Positions 5,893 to 14,795 are shown, numbered from the stretch's first letter. The stretch: 64,000 bases of DNA from Cesiribacteraceae bacterium YIM B00369 (GCA_017948555.1 JAFMYY010000014.1:1-64000), one strand, 5' to 3'. A program made the numbers and translations. Notes: generated by a model not told the origin, from the sequence alone.

Positions 5893-8076
5893 ATGAGTAG
5901 AAAAACAAATCCCGCTAAAGGAGTTGCTTTGGCCTTTTTTGCAGCACTGGCTTTTTCATTCGCTGCCTGCACCACAAGCGACATTGCAGAAAGCGAAACG
6001 GAAAAGATTGACCGCCATGCACTCGTTACCCGGCACAGTGTTAAACTGAACAGTCCCGATACCATGAGCTCCCTTTCGGTGGGGAATGGTGAATTTGCCT
6101 TTACCGCAGACATAAGCGGACTGCAAAGCTTTCCGGAGTATTATGAAAACGGAGTTGCCTTAGGTACCCAGTCGCAATGGGGCTGGCATGTAATACCCAC
6201 AGCTCAGGATTATAAGCTTGAAGAAGTGTACAGGTACGACACTTCCTGCACCGGTAATGTAATTCCACACCCGGTGCAGCACAGGGAGGGCAGAAAAGGA
6301 GAAGCCACAGAATGGCTCAGAACAAATCCGCACCGCCTGCACCTGGGAATTGTAGGGCTGGAGCTGCTGAAGGAAAACGGAGAAACAGCATCTGTGCATG
6401 ATCTGCAGCAGGTAAGCCAGGAGCTGAATATGTGGACCGGAGAAATTGAAAGTAAGTATACGGTGGAAGGAGTGCCGGTTACAGTGGAGCTTTACGGCCA
6501 TCAGGATGAGGACCAGATTGCAGCCCGTATCTCCTCTCCGCTCATTGAACAGGAAAGGCTTAAGGTTTTTCTTAAGTTTCCTTATGGCTCAGGCTGTCAT
6601 GTGTGCCCGGGCTACGACTGGGGTAAACCGGAGGCACATACCACCACACTATCCAGAGCAGCAGAAAACCGCGTGCAGCTGGAAAGAAAGCTGGACAGTA
6701 CCACCTACTATACCCATGTGCAGTGGAATAATGGAGGGAGCATCAGCGAAAAGGGGAGGCATCATTTCGAGCTGATTCCTTCTTCTGATAGAGGCACCTT
6801 TGAGTTTAGTGTAAACTTTAACCGCAAGCCTGCCACAGGGAACATCCCTGATTTTAAGGCAACGCAGGAAAACAGCGAAAGCCAGTGGGAAAATTTCTGG
6901 ACAGAAGGTGGTGCAGTGGACTTTTCAGGTTCCTCCGACCCACGGGCCAGTGAGCTGGAAAGAAGAGTGGTGCTCTCGCAGTATCTGACCAAAATAAACT
7001 GTGCAGGCTCCCTGCCGCCACAGGAAACAGGCCTTACCTTTAATAGCTGGTATGGAAAATTCCACATGGAAATGCACTGGTGGCATGGCGTTCATTTTGC
7101 TTTGTGGGACCGCCTTGATCTCCTTGAAAATACCCTGCCATGGTATTTTACATCGCTCGAAAAAGCAAAGGAAACAGCAAAGCTCCAGGGCTTTGAAGGT
7201 GCAAGATGGCAAAAGATGACAGACCCTTATGGCGATGAGAGCCCCTCAAGTGTGGCTCCTTACCTGGTATGGCAGCAGCCACATATATTATATTTTGCAG
7301 AGCTTATTTACCGCCAGAACCCTTCAGAGGAAACCCTGGAGAAATATAAAGAGCTGGTATTCCAGACAGCTGAGTTTATGGCTTCCTTCGCTCAGTACAA
7401 TCCTGAAGACGGATACTACCACCTTTGTGCGCCGGTAAAACCTGCTCAGGAATTATGGCCTGCCAATGAAACCCTCGACCCTCCCTTTGAACTTGCCTAC
7501 TGGCACTTCGGCCTGACCGTAGCGCAGGACTGGCTCGAAAGAATGGGGCAGCCAAAAAATGAGCAGTGGCAGGAAGTGCTGGATAAACTGGCACCACTCC
7601 CGGTAACTGACGGCATTTTGTTTCCTACCGCATCCCATCCTGATGCTTATACCAATGCTGAATATATGCGCGACCACCCAATTGTAACAGGTACCTATGG
7701 TATTCTTCCCTTTAACAGTATGATTGATACCGTGGTAATGAAGGCTACTCATGACAAAGTGCTGGAAAGATGGGACTGGGAATCGACCTGGGGATGGGAT
7801 TACCCAATGATGGCAATGAATGCTGCCCGCCTGAATATGCCGGAGAAAGCAGTGGATGCCCTTTTTATGGACCTCCAGAAAAATACCTACCTGCCTAACG
7901 GCCATAATTACCAGGACAAGCGGCTGCGCATTTACCTGCCCGGTAATGGCGGACTCTTAACCGCTGTAGCCATGATGGCTGCCGGCTGGGATGGCGCCCC
8001 AAATGTTCATGCCCCCGGCTTTCCGAAGGACGGAAGCTGGAAGGTACGCTGGGAAGGGCTGCATAAAATGCCTTAA
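5893..8076 (+). CDS. large secreted (alpha/alpha)6-type glycoside hydrolase, GH65-like
   Basis: A 727-residue protein with a lipoprotein-type signal (...AFFAALAFSFAAC, Cys26). The start of the mature part, SLSVGNGEFAFTADISGLQSF, resembles the N-terminal beta domain of GH65-like enzymes. The C-terminal half has the hydrophobic/aromatic helices of an (alpha/alpha)6 barrel, including FHMEMHWWHGVHFALWDR, WPANETLDPPFELAYWHFGL and WDWESTWGWDYPMMAMNAAR. Glu and Asp residues in these motifs are candidates for catalysis. It lies 73 bases after the GH43-like gene and before the GH105 gene, so it is probably part of the same secreted degradation set. The family assignment is approximate; activity on a rhamnogalacturonan-derived oligosaccharide is inference. 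Confidence 0.65.
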   Translation: MSRKTNPAKGVALAFFAALAFSFAACTTSDIAESETEKIDRHALVTRHSVKLNSPDTMSSLSVGNGEFAFTADISGLQSFPEYYENGVALGTQSQWGWHVIPTAQDYKLEEVYRYDTSCTGNVIPHPVQHREGRKGEATEWLRTNPHRLHLGIVGLELLKENGETASVHDLQQVSQELNMWTGEIESKYTVEGVPVTVELYGHQDEDQIAARISSPLIEQERLKVFLKFPYGSGCHVCPGYDWGKPEAHTTTLSRAAENRVQLERKLDSTTYYTHVQWNNGGSISEKGRHHFELIPSSDRGTFEFSVNFNRKPATGNIPDFKATQENSESQWENFWTEGGAVDFSGSSDPRASELERRVVLSQYLTKINCAGSLPPQETGLTFNSWYGKFHMEMHWWHGVHFALWDRLDLLENTLPWYFTSLEKAKETAKLQGFEGARWQKMTDPYGDESPSSVAPYLVWQQPHILYFAELIYRQNPSEETLEKYKELVFQTAEFMASFAQYNPEDGYYHLCAPVKPAQELWPANETLDPPFELAYWHFGLTVAQDWLERMGQPKNEQWQEVLDKLAPLPVTDGILFPTASHPDAYTNAEYMRDHPIVTGTYGILPFNSMIDTVVMKATHDKVLERWDWESTWGWDYPMMAMNAARLNMPEKAVDALFMDLQKNTYLPNGHNYQDKRLRIYLPGNGGLLTAVAMMAAGWDGAPNVHAPGFPKDGSWKVRWEGLHKMP

Positions 8077-8078
8077 GG

Positions 8079-8120
8079 GTAGTAGTGAGTAGTGGGTATT
8101 GAGATGGGAGATTTGAGTAA
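8079..8120. repeat. heptanucleotide tandem repeat (TGRGTAG type), single arm
   Basis: Six consecutive 7-base units: GGTAGTA, TGAGTAG, TGGGTAT, TGAGATG, GGAGATT, TGAGTAA. They start just after the stop codon of the GH65-like gene. No inverted partner arm is seen before the GH105 gene. Confidence 0.6.
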
Positions 8121-8248
8121 GGCATAAGAACTATGAGGTGGATTTAAGTAGTGAGGGGGAGCTGGCGCGCATTTGCAACGCGTGCCTTCCGGATACATCA
8201 GGCTCACAAATTCTGAAAATGAGGAAACAGTAAATAAGAACAGCAATA

Positions 8249-9457
8249 ATGAAATATCATCATAAACAGAAAAGAATAATAGCTCTGTTATCTCTGGTAT
8301 TCCTGCTTTTGATGGCAGGAAGTTACGGGGCGGAGGCACAGGAAATTCCGTTAAAGGGCAAATGGTCGGAGCGGATGGCGCTGTCAATAATGAAGCGGAA
8401 TCCGGAGCCCTGGATGATCGACTTTATGGACCGCCCCGTATGGAGCTATCCGCAGGGGCTGGTGTTGCATGCCTTTGAGGACCTGTGGCGTAAAACAGGT
8501 GACAAGCGTTACCTGGATTATATTCAGGCCTATGCCGATAAGCTGATAGAAGAGGATGGCACAATTCTTACTTATAAACCGGAAACTTATAATATCGATA
8601 TGATTAATTCCGGTAAAATCCTCTTCAATTTATATGATAAAACCAAACAGGAAAAATACCGGACAGCCATTGATACCCTCCGCCGTCAGCTGGTGTGGCA
8701 GCCCCGTACTACCGAAGGTGGCTATTGGCATAAGCTGCGCTATACCTGGCAAATGTGGCTCGATGGGGCCTATATGGGTACGCCATTCCTGGCGCAGTAT
8801 GCCAGTGTTTACGGAGAGCCTGCAGGCTTTGATGATGCCGCAAATCAGCTGATACTGATGGAAAAACATATGCGCGATCCTGAAACCGGTTTGCTGTACC
8901 ACGGCTGGGACGAAAGCCGCCTGCAGGAGTGGGCAGATCCGCAAACTGGCACCTCGCCAAATTTCTGGGGCAGGGCAATAGGCTGGTACGCCATGGCGGT
9001 GGTCGATGCCCTTGATTTCTTTCCTGCCAGTCACCCTAAACGGGGGGAGCTGGTGCAGATATTGCAGCGCCTGGCTCCGGCTCTGGAAAAAGTGCAGGAC
9101 CCGAAATCGGGGCTTTGGTACCAGGTGCCGGACCAGGGAAACAGGGAGGGGAATTACCTGGAGGCATCGGCCTCCTCTATGTTTGTGTATGCGCTTGCCA
9201 AAGGAGTAAATAAAGGCTACCTGCACAAAAAGTACCGTAAAGTGGCAGAGCGGGGACATAAAGGAATTATAGATAATTTAATTGAAGTAAAGGAAAACGG
9301 CGAGCTGAACCTGCTGCAGGTTTGTGCGGTAGCCGGCCTTGGGGGGAGTCCTTACCGGGACGGATCCTATGAATATTATGTAAATGAAAAAATCAGGGTA
9401 AATGACCCTAAAGGAACCGGTCCTTTTATTCTGGCAAGTCTTGAACTAAATAAATAA
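8249..9457 (+). CDS. unsaturated rhamnogalacturonyl hydrolase, GH105
   Basis: A 402-residue protein with a cleavable signal peptide ending at about ...GAEAQ (residues 1-31). GH105 enzymes of the YteR/YesR type hydrate the 4,5-unsaturated uronic acid at the non-reducing end of lyase products and release it. Family motifs are clear: WSYPQGLVLHAFEDLW (65-80), MWLDGAYMGTPFLAQYA, in which Asp172 corresponds to the catalytic Asp143 of YteR, WGRAIGWYAMAVVDAL, and the C-terminal GTGPFILASLEL. The length is close to the usual 370-400. Its presence implies that a pectate or rhamnogalacturonan lyase acts upstream; no polysaccharide lyase gene is in the window. It is separated by only 8 bases from the next GH28 gene. 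Confidence 0.9.
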   Translation: MKYHHKQKRIIALLSLVFLLLMAGSYGAEAQEIPLKGKWSERMALSIMKRNPEPWMIDFMDRPVWSYPQGLVLHAFEDLWRKTGDKRYLDYIQAYADKLIEEDGTILTYKPETYNIDMINSGKILFNLYDKTKQEKYRTAIDTLRRQLVWQPRTTEGGYWHKLRYTWQMWLDGAYMGTPFLAQYASVYGEPAGFDDAANQLILMEKHMRDPETGLLYHGWDESRLQEWADPQTGTSPNFWGRAIGWYAMAVVDALDFFPASHPKRGELVQILQRLAPALEKVQDPKSGLWYQVPDQGNREGNYLEASASSMFVYALAKGVNKGYLHKKYRKVAERGHKGIIDNLIEVKENGELNLLQVCAVAGLGGSPYRDGSYEYYVNEKIRVNDPKGTGPFILASLELNK

Positions 9458-9465
9458 TCAGTAGC

Positions 9466-10941
9466 ATGAAAAATTTAAAGTTAAATAACATTATCGGGCA
9501 AAGGTTTTACACCCTCGTCTGTGCGGCTTTTATAGGGCTGGCGGCTGCCTGTTCCGGAAGCTCAGAGCAGCAGACGGGCGAAACAGCCGCAGCCGGTGAA
9601 GCGGACCCCTGGGCGGGACTGGAAGAGGTGCGGAGCCAGATCAATGCTCCCGAATTTCCGGATAAAGATTTCCTGATCACAGATTTTGGAGCGACAGGCG
9701 ATGGTAAAACAAAAAACTCAGAAGCTTTTCAGAAGGCCATACAGGCATGCAACGAAAGTGGTGGCGGAAGAGTAGTGGTGCCGGAAGGAACCTGGCTCAC
9801 AGGGGCTATTCACCTTAAAAGTAATGTAAACCTCCACCTCAGCGACGGGGCAACCATTCTCTTCAGCCGCGATTCATCAGATTACCTGCCGGTGGTTTTT
9901 ACCCGCTGGGAAGGGATGGAGCTCATGAATTATTCGCCATTTATTTATGCCTATGAGCAGGAAAATATTGCCATTACCGGTAATGGCACCCTGGACGGAA
10001 ATGCCAATAATGATAACTGGTGGTACTGGTGCGGTGCTAAAAAGTTTGGCTGGCGCGAAGGGCTTGGCAGGCAAAATCCTGCGCGTGCACGCCTGCACCA
10101 GCAAACCCATGACGAGGTACCTGCCCGCGAAAGAATATATGGCCCCGATGATTACCTGCGCCCGCAGTTTGTGCAGCCTTACAAATGTAAAAATGTGCTT
10201 ATCAGCGGCATTAAGCTTATCAACTCTCCCATGTGGAATGTGCACCCTGTGCTTTGCGAAAATGTAACTGTGGAAAACATCAGGGTGGAATCTCTCGGGC
10301 CCAATAACGATGGCTGTAATCCTGAGTCCTGTAAAAATGTATTGATCACGGGATGTTACTTCGATACAGGCGATGACTGCATAGCTATAAAATCGGGCCG
10401 GAACGAAGATGGCCGGAATATTGGAAGGCCTGCCGAAAATATGATTATTGAAGACTGCATTATGAAAGAAGGCCATGGAGGAGTGGTAATTGGCAGCGAA
10501 ATTTCAGGTGGTGCCCGTAATATTTATGCCCAGAACTGTACCATGGATAGCCCCAACCTGGACCGTGTGCTCCGTATTAAAACCAGCTCCCAGCGTGGAG
10601 GCACTGTGGAAAATATTTTCATGAGAAATGTTAAAGTAGGTACTTTCAGGGAGGCTGCGGTAAAATGCAATATGTTCTATGAAGAAGAAGGGCCCCATAT
10701 TCCAACTATCAGAAATATACTGGTAGAGAACCTGGAGGTTGAAAACGGTGGCAAGTACGGAGTTTTGGTAAGGGCCTATGAACAGTCGCCGGTAGAGAAT
10801 TTAAGGCTGATCAACTGCAGGATTAACGGGGTGGAAATTCCGGTGCAGGTTGATCATGTGAAAGGGATGGAGTTTGAGGATGTAACCATAAACGGACAGC
10901 CTTATGAATTTGAGGAAGGGGAGGAAACAGCAGAAATGTAA
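9466..10941 (+). CDS. GH28 polygalacturonase-like lipoprotein
   Basis: A 491-residue lipoprotein (lipobox ending at Cys29, IGLAAAC). The parallel beta-helix begins with DFGATGDGKTKNSEAFQKAI (73-92). All four GH28 active-site motifs are present: NND (280-282), DD (303-304 in TGDDCIAIKSG), GHG (336-338 in KEGHGGVVIGSE) and RIK (370-372). It should therefore be an active hydrolase of alpha-1,4-galacturonic acid or a related pectic linkage, anchored in the outer membrane or periplasm. It is followed by a strong terminator at about 10991-11025, which closes the transcript that probably starts at 4734. Confidence 0.9.
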   Translation: MKNLKLNNIIGQRFYTLVCAAFIGLAAACSGSSEQQTGETAAAGEADPWAGLEEVRSQINAPEFPDKDFLITDFGATGDGKTKNSEAFQKAIQACNESGGGRVVVPEGTWLTGAIHLKSNVNLHLSDGATILFSRDSSDYLPVVFTRWEGMELMNYSPFIYAYEQENIAITGNGTLDGNANNDNWWYWCGAKKFGWREGLGRQNPARARLHQQTHDEVPARERIYGPDDYLRPQFVQPYKCKNVLISGIKLINSPMWNVHPVLCENVTVENIRVESLGPNNDGCNPESCKNVLITGCYFDTGDDCIAIKSGRNEDGRNIGRPAENMIIEDCIMKEGHGGVVIGSEISGGARNIYAQNCTMDSPNLDRVLRIKTSSQRGGTVENIFMRNVKVGTFREAAVKCNMFYEEEGPHIPTIRNILVENLEVENGGKYGVLVRAYEQSPVENLRLINCRINGVEIPVQVDHVKGMEFEDVTINGQPYEFEEGEETAEM

Positions 10942-10990
10942 TTGCCGGCAGGTGCTGTTTGTATCCAATTGGAGTATCAGATGATGCAAA

Positions 10991-11025
10991 AATCACGGAG
11001 GCTTTTCCTTCTCCGTGATTTTTTA
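10991..11025 (+). terminator. rho-independent terminator after the GH28 gene
   Basis: Ten-base arms AATCACGGAG (10991-11000) and CTCCGTGATT (11011-11020) around a 10-base loop, followed by a T-run. It separates the hydrolase genes from the SDR gene. Confidence 0.85.
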
Positions 11026-11180
11026 TTACTTACTGTCTGAAGGGCGTGCCGGGGGCTTTTGTGATAATATTCTATAGTAAAGGAATAAGATCTGCAGTAT
11101 TTTTTTTTCTGAAGCAGATGAGAACCGGCTTTCCCGGAAGAATTAGTTTAAAATATATAATCTTAATAATAATATTTTTT

Positions 11181-11945
11181 ATGCTGAGCTTAAAAAACAA
11201 ACATGCAGTTGTAACCGGAGGTGGAAGCGGCATTGGAAAAGCCATAGCCCTAACTTTCGCAAAGCAGGGAGCAACAGTGCATATCCTTGACCTGAACGGA
11301 GAGCAGGGGGAAGGAGTGGTAAGTGAAATAAAAAACGCAGGAGGTGAGGCGCAGTTTCATGCCTGCAATGTGGCAGATCATAAAGGGGTGGCTGAAATTT
11401 TTAAGCAGCTTCCTGCCCTGCACATTCTGGTGAATAATGCCGGCATTTCCAACATAGGATCTGCGGAAACCACAAAGGAGGAAGATTTTGATAAGGTTTA
11501 CCAGGTAAATGTAAAAGGGGTTTATAATTGCCTTGCAGCCGGTATTCCTAAAATGAAAGAAGGCGGCGGCGGAGCCATTTTAAACCTGGCTTCTATAGCC
11601 GCTTTGGTGGGGCTGCAGGATCGTTTTGCTTATTCCATGAGCAAGGGAGCAGTATATGCCATGACACTTTCCGTTGCCAAAGACTATATAAAAGACAATA
11701 TCCGCTGCAATAGTATTTCGCCGGCACGGGTGCATACTCCTTTTGTAGATGGTTTTCTTGCTAAAAACTATCCCGGCAAAGAAAAGGAAATGTATGAGAA
11801 GCTGTCGGCCAGCCAGCCAATTGGCAGAATGGGAACACCTGAGGAAATCGCTAATCTCGCCCTCTTCCTGTGTTCCGGTGAGGCCGGCTTTATTACAGGC
11901 AGCGATTACCCTATTGATGGTGGTTTTATAAAACTAAATAACTGA
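11181..11945 (+). CDS. SDR-family NAD(P)-dependent dehydrogenase
   Basis: A 254-residue short-chain dehydrogenase. It has the nucleotide motif TGGGSGIG (12-19), NNAG (85-88), catalytic Ser138 and Tyr151-x3-Lys155 (YSMSK), and the C-terminal FITGSDYPIDGGF. The start at 11181 (MLSLKNKHAVVTGG) gives the usual family length; the same frame stays open 45 codons upstream, but those codons do not resemble SDR sequence. It is followed by an FAH-family hydrolase. In the non-phosphorylative pathways for L-fucose and L-rhamnose an SDR oxidises the 2-keto-3-deoxy-sugar acid to the 2,4-diketo acid, which an FAH-type enzyme then splits. That pairing, next to rhamnogalacturonan hydrolases, suggests a 2-keto-3-deoxy-L-rhamnonate or fuconate dehydrogenase. 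The substrate is inferred. Confidence 0.8.
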   Translation: MLSLKNKHAVVTGGGSGIGKAIALTFAKQGATVHILDLNGEQGEGVVSEIKNAGGEAQFHACNVADHKGVAEIFKQLPALHILVNNAGISNIGSAETTKEEDFDKVYQVNVKGVYNCLAAGIPKMKEGGGGAILNLASIAALVGLQDRFAYSMSKGAVYAMTLSVAKDYIKDNIRCNSISPARVHTPFVDGFLAKNYPGKEKEMYEKLSASQPIGRMGTPEEIANLALFLCSGEAGFITGSDYPIDGGFIKLNN

Positions 11946-11948
11946 TAA

Positions 11949-12004
11949 TTGTTCGTTGGTGGTTGTTTATTGTTTGAACAACTGGCAACAATCAACCAAT
12001 AACT
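11949..12004. repeat. heptanucleotide repeat with adjacent inverted arms (TTGnTnG type)
   Basis: Eight contiguous heptads: TTGTTCG, TTGGTGG, TTGTTTA, TTGTTTG, then AACAACT, GGCAACA, ATCAACC, AATAACT. The second half is an approximate reverse complement of the first, with no spacer between them. It fills most of the gap between the SDR and FAH genes. Confidence 0.65.
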
Positions 12005-12017
12005 AAATTTACAAACA

Positions 12018-12875
12018 ATGAAATTAATACGATTCGGAGAAAAAGGAAAGGAAAAGACAGGGGTAGCACTGGATGGAAAACACTATGATACATCCGGTTT
12101 AGGGGAAGATTACAATGAAGCATTTTTTGGAACAGGAGGATTAGATCGCCTGAAAACCTTTGTTGAAAAAAATAAAGGAAGCCTGCCGGAAATAGATAAA
12201 GCTGCCCGGATTGGCTGCCCCGTTGCCCGCCCTTCCAAGATTGTATGTATCGGCCTTAATTTTGCCGACCATGCTGCTGAAACCGGTGCTGCGCACCCTG
12301 CAGAGCCTGTTATTTTTATGAAAGCATCTACCGCCATTACAGGGCCGAACGATGAGGTAATGATTCCGAAAGGATCTGAAAAAAGCGACTGGGAAGTAGA
12401 ACTTGCCGTAGTGATAGGTAAAGAAGCCAGCTATGTGGAAGAATCGGAAGCATTAAATTATGTGGCGGGTTACTGCCTTCATAACGATGTATCGGAGCGG
12501 GCCTTCCAGCTGGAGCGCGGCGGCACCTGGGACAAAGGAAAAGGCTGCGATACTTTCGCTCCTGTAGGCCCTTACCTGGTTACTCCCGATGAAATTGAGG
12601 ATGTAAACAATCTCAGGATGTGGCTGAAGCTCAATGGAAAAACCATGCAGGATGGTAACAGTTCAAACCTCATCTTCAAAATTCCTCACCTGATCCACTA
12701 CCTGAGCCAGTTTATGACCCTTTTGCCAGGCGATATTATTTCTACCGGAACTCCCGCAGGCGTAGGCCTTGGCATGAAGCCCCCTGTGTTCCTGAAGCCG
12801 GGCGATGTAATGGAATTGGGCATCGACGGCCTCGGCGTATCAAGGCAGGAGGTAGTGGCATTCAGCAAGCGCTAA
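12018..12875 (+). CDS. fumarylacetoacetate hydrolase family enzyme (diketo-deoxy-sugar-acid hydrolase)
   Basis: A 285-residue protein matching the FAH superfamily throughout: PSKIVCIGLNFADHAAETG, EPVIFMKASTAITGPND, the metal-binding stretch SDWEVELAVVIGKEA, GYCLHNDVSERAFQ, GKGCDTFAPVGPYLVTPDEI and PGDIISTGTPAGVGLG. The Glu residues of WEVEL and a downstream Asp normally bind Mg2+. Bacterial members of this type hydrolyse 2,4-diketo-3-deoxy-L-fuconate or rhamnonate to pyruvate and lactate. It follows the SDR gene at 72 bases and is closed by a terminator, so the two probably form an operon for the last steps of 6-deoxysugar catabolism. The precise substrate is inferred from context. Confidence 0.85.
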   Translation: MKLIRFGEKGKEKTGVALDGKHYDTSGLGEDYNEAFFGTGGLDRLKTFVEKNKGSLPEIDKAARIGCPVARPSKIVCIGLNFADHAAETGAAHPAEPVIFMKASTAITGPNDEVMIPKGSEKSDWEVELAVVIGKEASYVEESEALNYVAGYCLHNDVSERAFQLERGGTWDKGKGCDTFAPVGPYLVTPDEIEDVNNLRMWLKLNGKTMQDGNSSNLIFKIPHLIHYLSQFMTLLPGDIISTGTPAGVGLGMKPPVFLKPGDVMELGIDGLGVSRQEVVAFSKR

Positions 12876-12900
12876 AATAAGCGACCCTTAAAAATACAAA

Positions 12901-12941
12901 TCCGGTTATCAGACCTTATGGTTTGGTGGCCGGAATTTTTT
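12901..12941 (+). terminator. rho-independent terminator after the FAH gene
   Basis: A 15-base stem with several G-U pairs (arms 12901-12915 and 12920-12934, loop TTAT), followed by AATTTTTTATTTT. Confidence 0.8.
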
Positions 12942-13250
12942 ATTTTCTTCACTGTGTTATTCTTCGCAGAACAATTCAGTTTTATATCCTGTGGAGAGAA
13001 GGTAAAATGCGGTATCTCAGTCCGGGTGGTCGGCTTTGTTTCTCCGGAAGATGATTTCTCTCTTTTATTGAATCCTAATCCGGAGTCCTAATCTGTTATT
13101 CTGTTAAAATCCGATGCTCCCGACAGTTCAGGATAGTTTGCGTAAAATATTCTGCTTAATTTGGAGTTAGCCTTATAAGGGTTGGGCCTCCCGCAGGGAT
13201 GTTCGCCAGGTTCTGCGAAAACGATTGAAAACTTTAATATAGCGAAATTG
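12942..13250. other. intergenic stretch before the second GH28 gene
   Basis: About 310 bases with no supported gene. The frame of the following GH28 gene stays open back to 13182, but the added residues are not signal-like. No certain promoter box was recognised. Confidence 0.4.
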
Positions 13251-14696
13251 ATGAAAAGAATTCCTTACCTGCTTGTTGTGTTGTTTTTTACCGCCGGCTG
13301 TGTTCAGAAGGAAGGAACTGCAACTGCCCTGCACGATAATGCCGGGCAGGGACTTTCCTGGGTTGAAAAAGTGGGGGCGAAAAGCTTTCCGGAAAGAACT
13401 AAAGCATTTGAGGTTAATGAGTACGGGGCGATAAATGATGGGTTAACCCTGAATACGGCAGCCATCCAGAGCGCTATTGATGCCTGTGCCATCAATGGAG
13501 GAGGTGTGGTTACTTTTGCTCCGGGCGAATACCTTACAGGATCGCTATTTGTGAAGGAAGGTGTAAACCTGCGTATTGACGAAGGTGTAACGCTGCTGGG
13601 GAGCCAGGAGTTAAAGGATTATCCTGATATTGATACCAGGGTGGCCGGAATTGAAATGGTGTGGCCGGCAGCGCTGATTAATATAATTGACCAGAAAAAT
13701 GCGGCGGTAACAGGTAAGGGAACGGTGCATGCTCAGGGGAAACCATTCTGGGATCAATACTGGGCCACGAGGAAAGAGTATGAGAAGAAAGGCCTGCGCT
13801 GGATTGTGGATTATGATGTAAAGCGCCCCCGCACCCTCCTGGTATCCGGCTCGTCGAACATTACCCTGCAGGGGCTTACCATGAAGCAGGCAGGTTTCTG
13901 GACTGTCCATATTCTTTATTCCGAAAATGTAACTGCCGATGGCCTGATCATACGCAATAATGTTGATGGCCACGGGCCAAGTACCGATGGAATTGATATT
14001 GACTCTTCTTCCTATATTCTGGTTGAGAATTGCGATATCGACTGCAATGATGATAATTTTTGCCTGAAGGCGGGCCGCGATGCCGATGGTCTCCGGGTAA
14101 ACCGCCCGACAGAGTATGTGGTAATAAGGAACTCCATTTCCCGTAAAGGAGGAGGTCTCATTACTTTTGGCAGCGAAACCTCAGGGGGTATACGCCATAT
14201 TCTTGCGCATGATCTGCAGGCAAATGGTACAGGAGTGGGCCTGCGCTTTAAATCGGCATTAACACGTGGCGGAACAGTGGAAGATATTTACCTGCGCGAT
14301 ATAACAATGGAGAAAGTAGGAGTGGCCATTGAGGTGGCAATGAGCTGGAATCCAAGCTACAGTTACTCAGCCCTCCCCGGAGGATATAATATAGAAACAG
14401 TGCCTGATCACTGGAAAGTAATGCTTGAAAGAGTGGAGCCGGAGGAAAAAGGAATTCCTGAATTTAAAAACATCCATATATCCAATATTAAGGTAGAGCA
14501 GGCAGAAAGAGCAATTGTAGCTTTAGGAGTGGAGAAATCATGGATACATGATTTCCACTTTAGAGATCTGGACATCAATACCGAAACGGCAGGAACTATT
14601 GAATATGCCAGAAACTGGACATTTGAGAATGTGAATCTGAATGCTAAGGATAATACTACTGTAAAAGTAGTTCATTCAGAAAATATAAAGTTATAG
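13251..14696 (+). CDS. GH28-family enzyme lacking the catalytic histidine motif
   Basis: A 481-residue lipoprotein (MKRIPYLLVVLFFTAGC, Cys17). The start at 13251 is chosen because the signal begins there. The beta-helix opens with EYGAINDGLTLNTAAIQSAI (57-76). GH28 motifs can be aligned but deviate: STDG (244-247) in place of NTD, DD intact (267-268, CNDDNFCLKAG), KGGGLITFGSE (299-309) where the paralogue at 9466 has EGHGGVVIGSE so that the GHG histidine is a glycine, and RFK (332-334) in place of RIK. Polygalacturonases need that histidine, while GH28 enzymes acting on rhamnogalacturonan or other uronic linkages vary here. It is probably a GH28 of a different specificity in the same degradation programme. 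A terminator follows. Confidence 0.85.
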   Translation: MKRIPYLLVVLFFTAGCVQKEGTATALHDNAGQGLSWVEKVGAKSFPERTKAFEVNEYGAINDGLTLNTAAIQSAIDACAINGGGVVTFAPGEYLTGSLFVKEGVNLRIDEGVTLLGSQELKDYPDIDTRVAGIEMVWPAALINIIDQKNAAVTGKGTVHAQGKPFWDQYWATRKEYEKKGLRWIVDYDVKRPRTLLVSGSSNITLQGLTMKQAGFWTVHILYSENVTADGLIIRNNVDGHGPSTDGIDIDSSSYILVENCDIDCNDDNFCLKAGRDADGLRVNRPTEYVVIRNSISRKGGGLITFGSETSGGIRHILAHDLQANGTGVGLRFKSALTRGGTVEDIYLRDITMEKVGVAIEVAMSWNPSYSYSALPGGYNIETVPDHWKVMLERVEPEEKGIPEFKNIHISNIKVEQAERAIVALGVEKSWIHDFHFRDLDINTETAGTIEYARNWTFENVNLNAKDNTTVKVVHSENIKL

Positions 14697-14756
14697 TCAG
14701 CTGCTGCTAAATACCGGCAGTAAAGGGCTTGTACCTTTTTATAATGTTATTTTTGA

Positions 14757-14795
14757 TGCAACCGGCTGCCTGAAGGAGACCGGTTGCATTTTTTT
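14757..14795 (+). terminator. rho-independent terminator after the second GH28 gene
   Basis: Arms TGCAACCGG (14757-14765) and CCGGTTGCA (14780-14788), loop 14 bases, then seven T. Confidence 0.85.

Noticed and set aside
11046-11180. Upstream extension of the SDR gene by 45 codons
   Set aside because: Not SDR-like; the ATG at 11181 gives the normal family length and first strand.
13182-13250. Upstream extension of the second GH28 gene
   Set aside because: Not signal-peptide-like; the lipoprotein signal starts at 13251.
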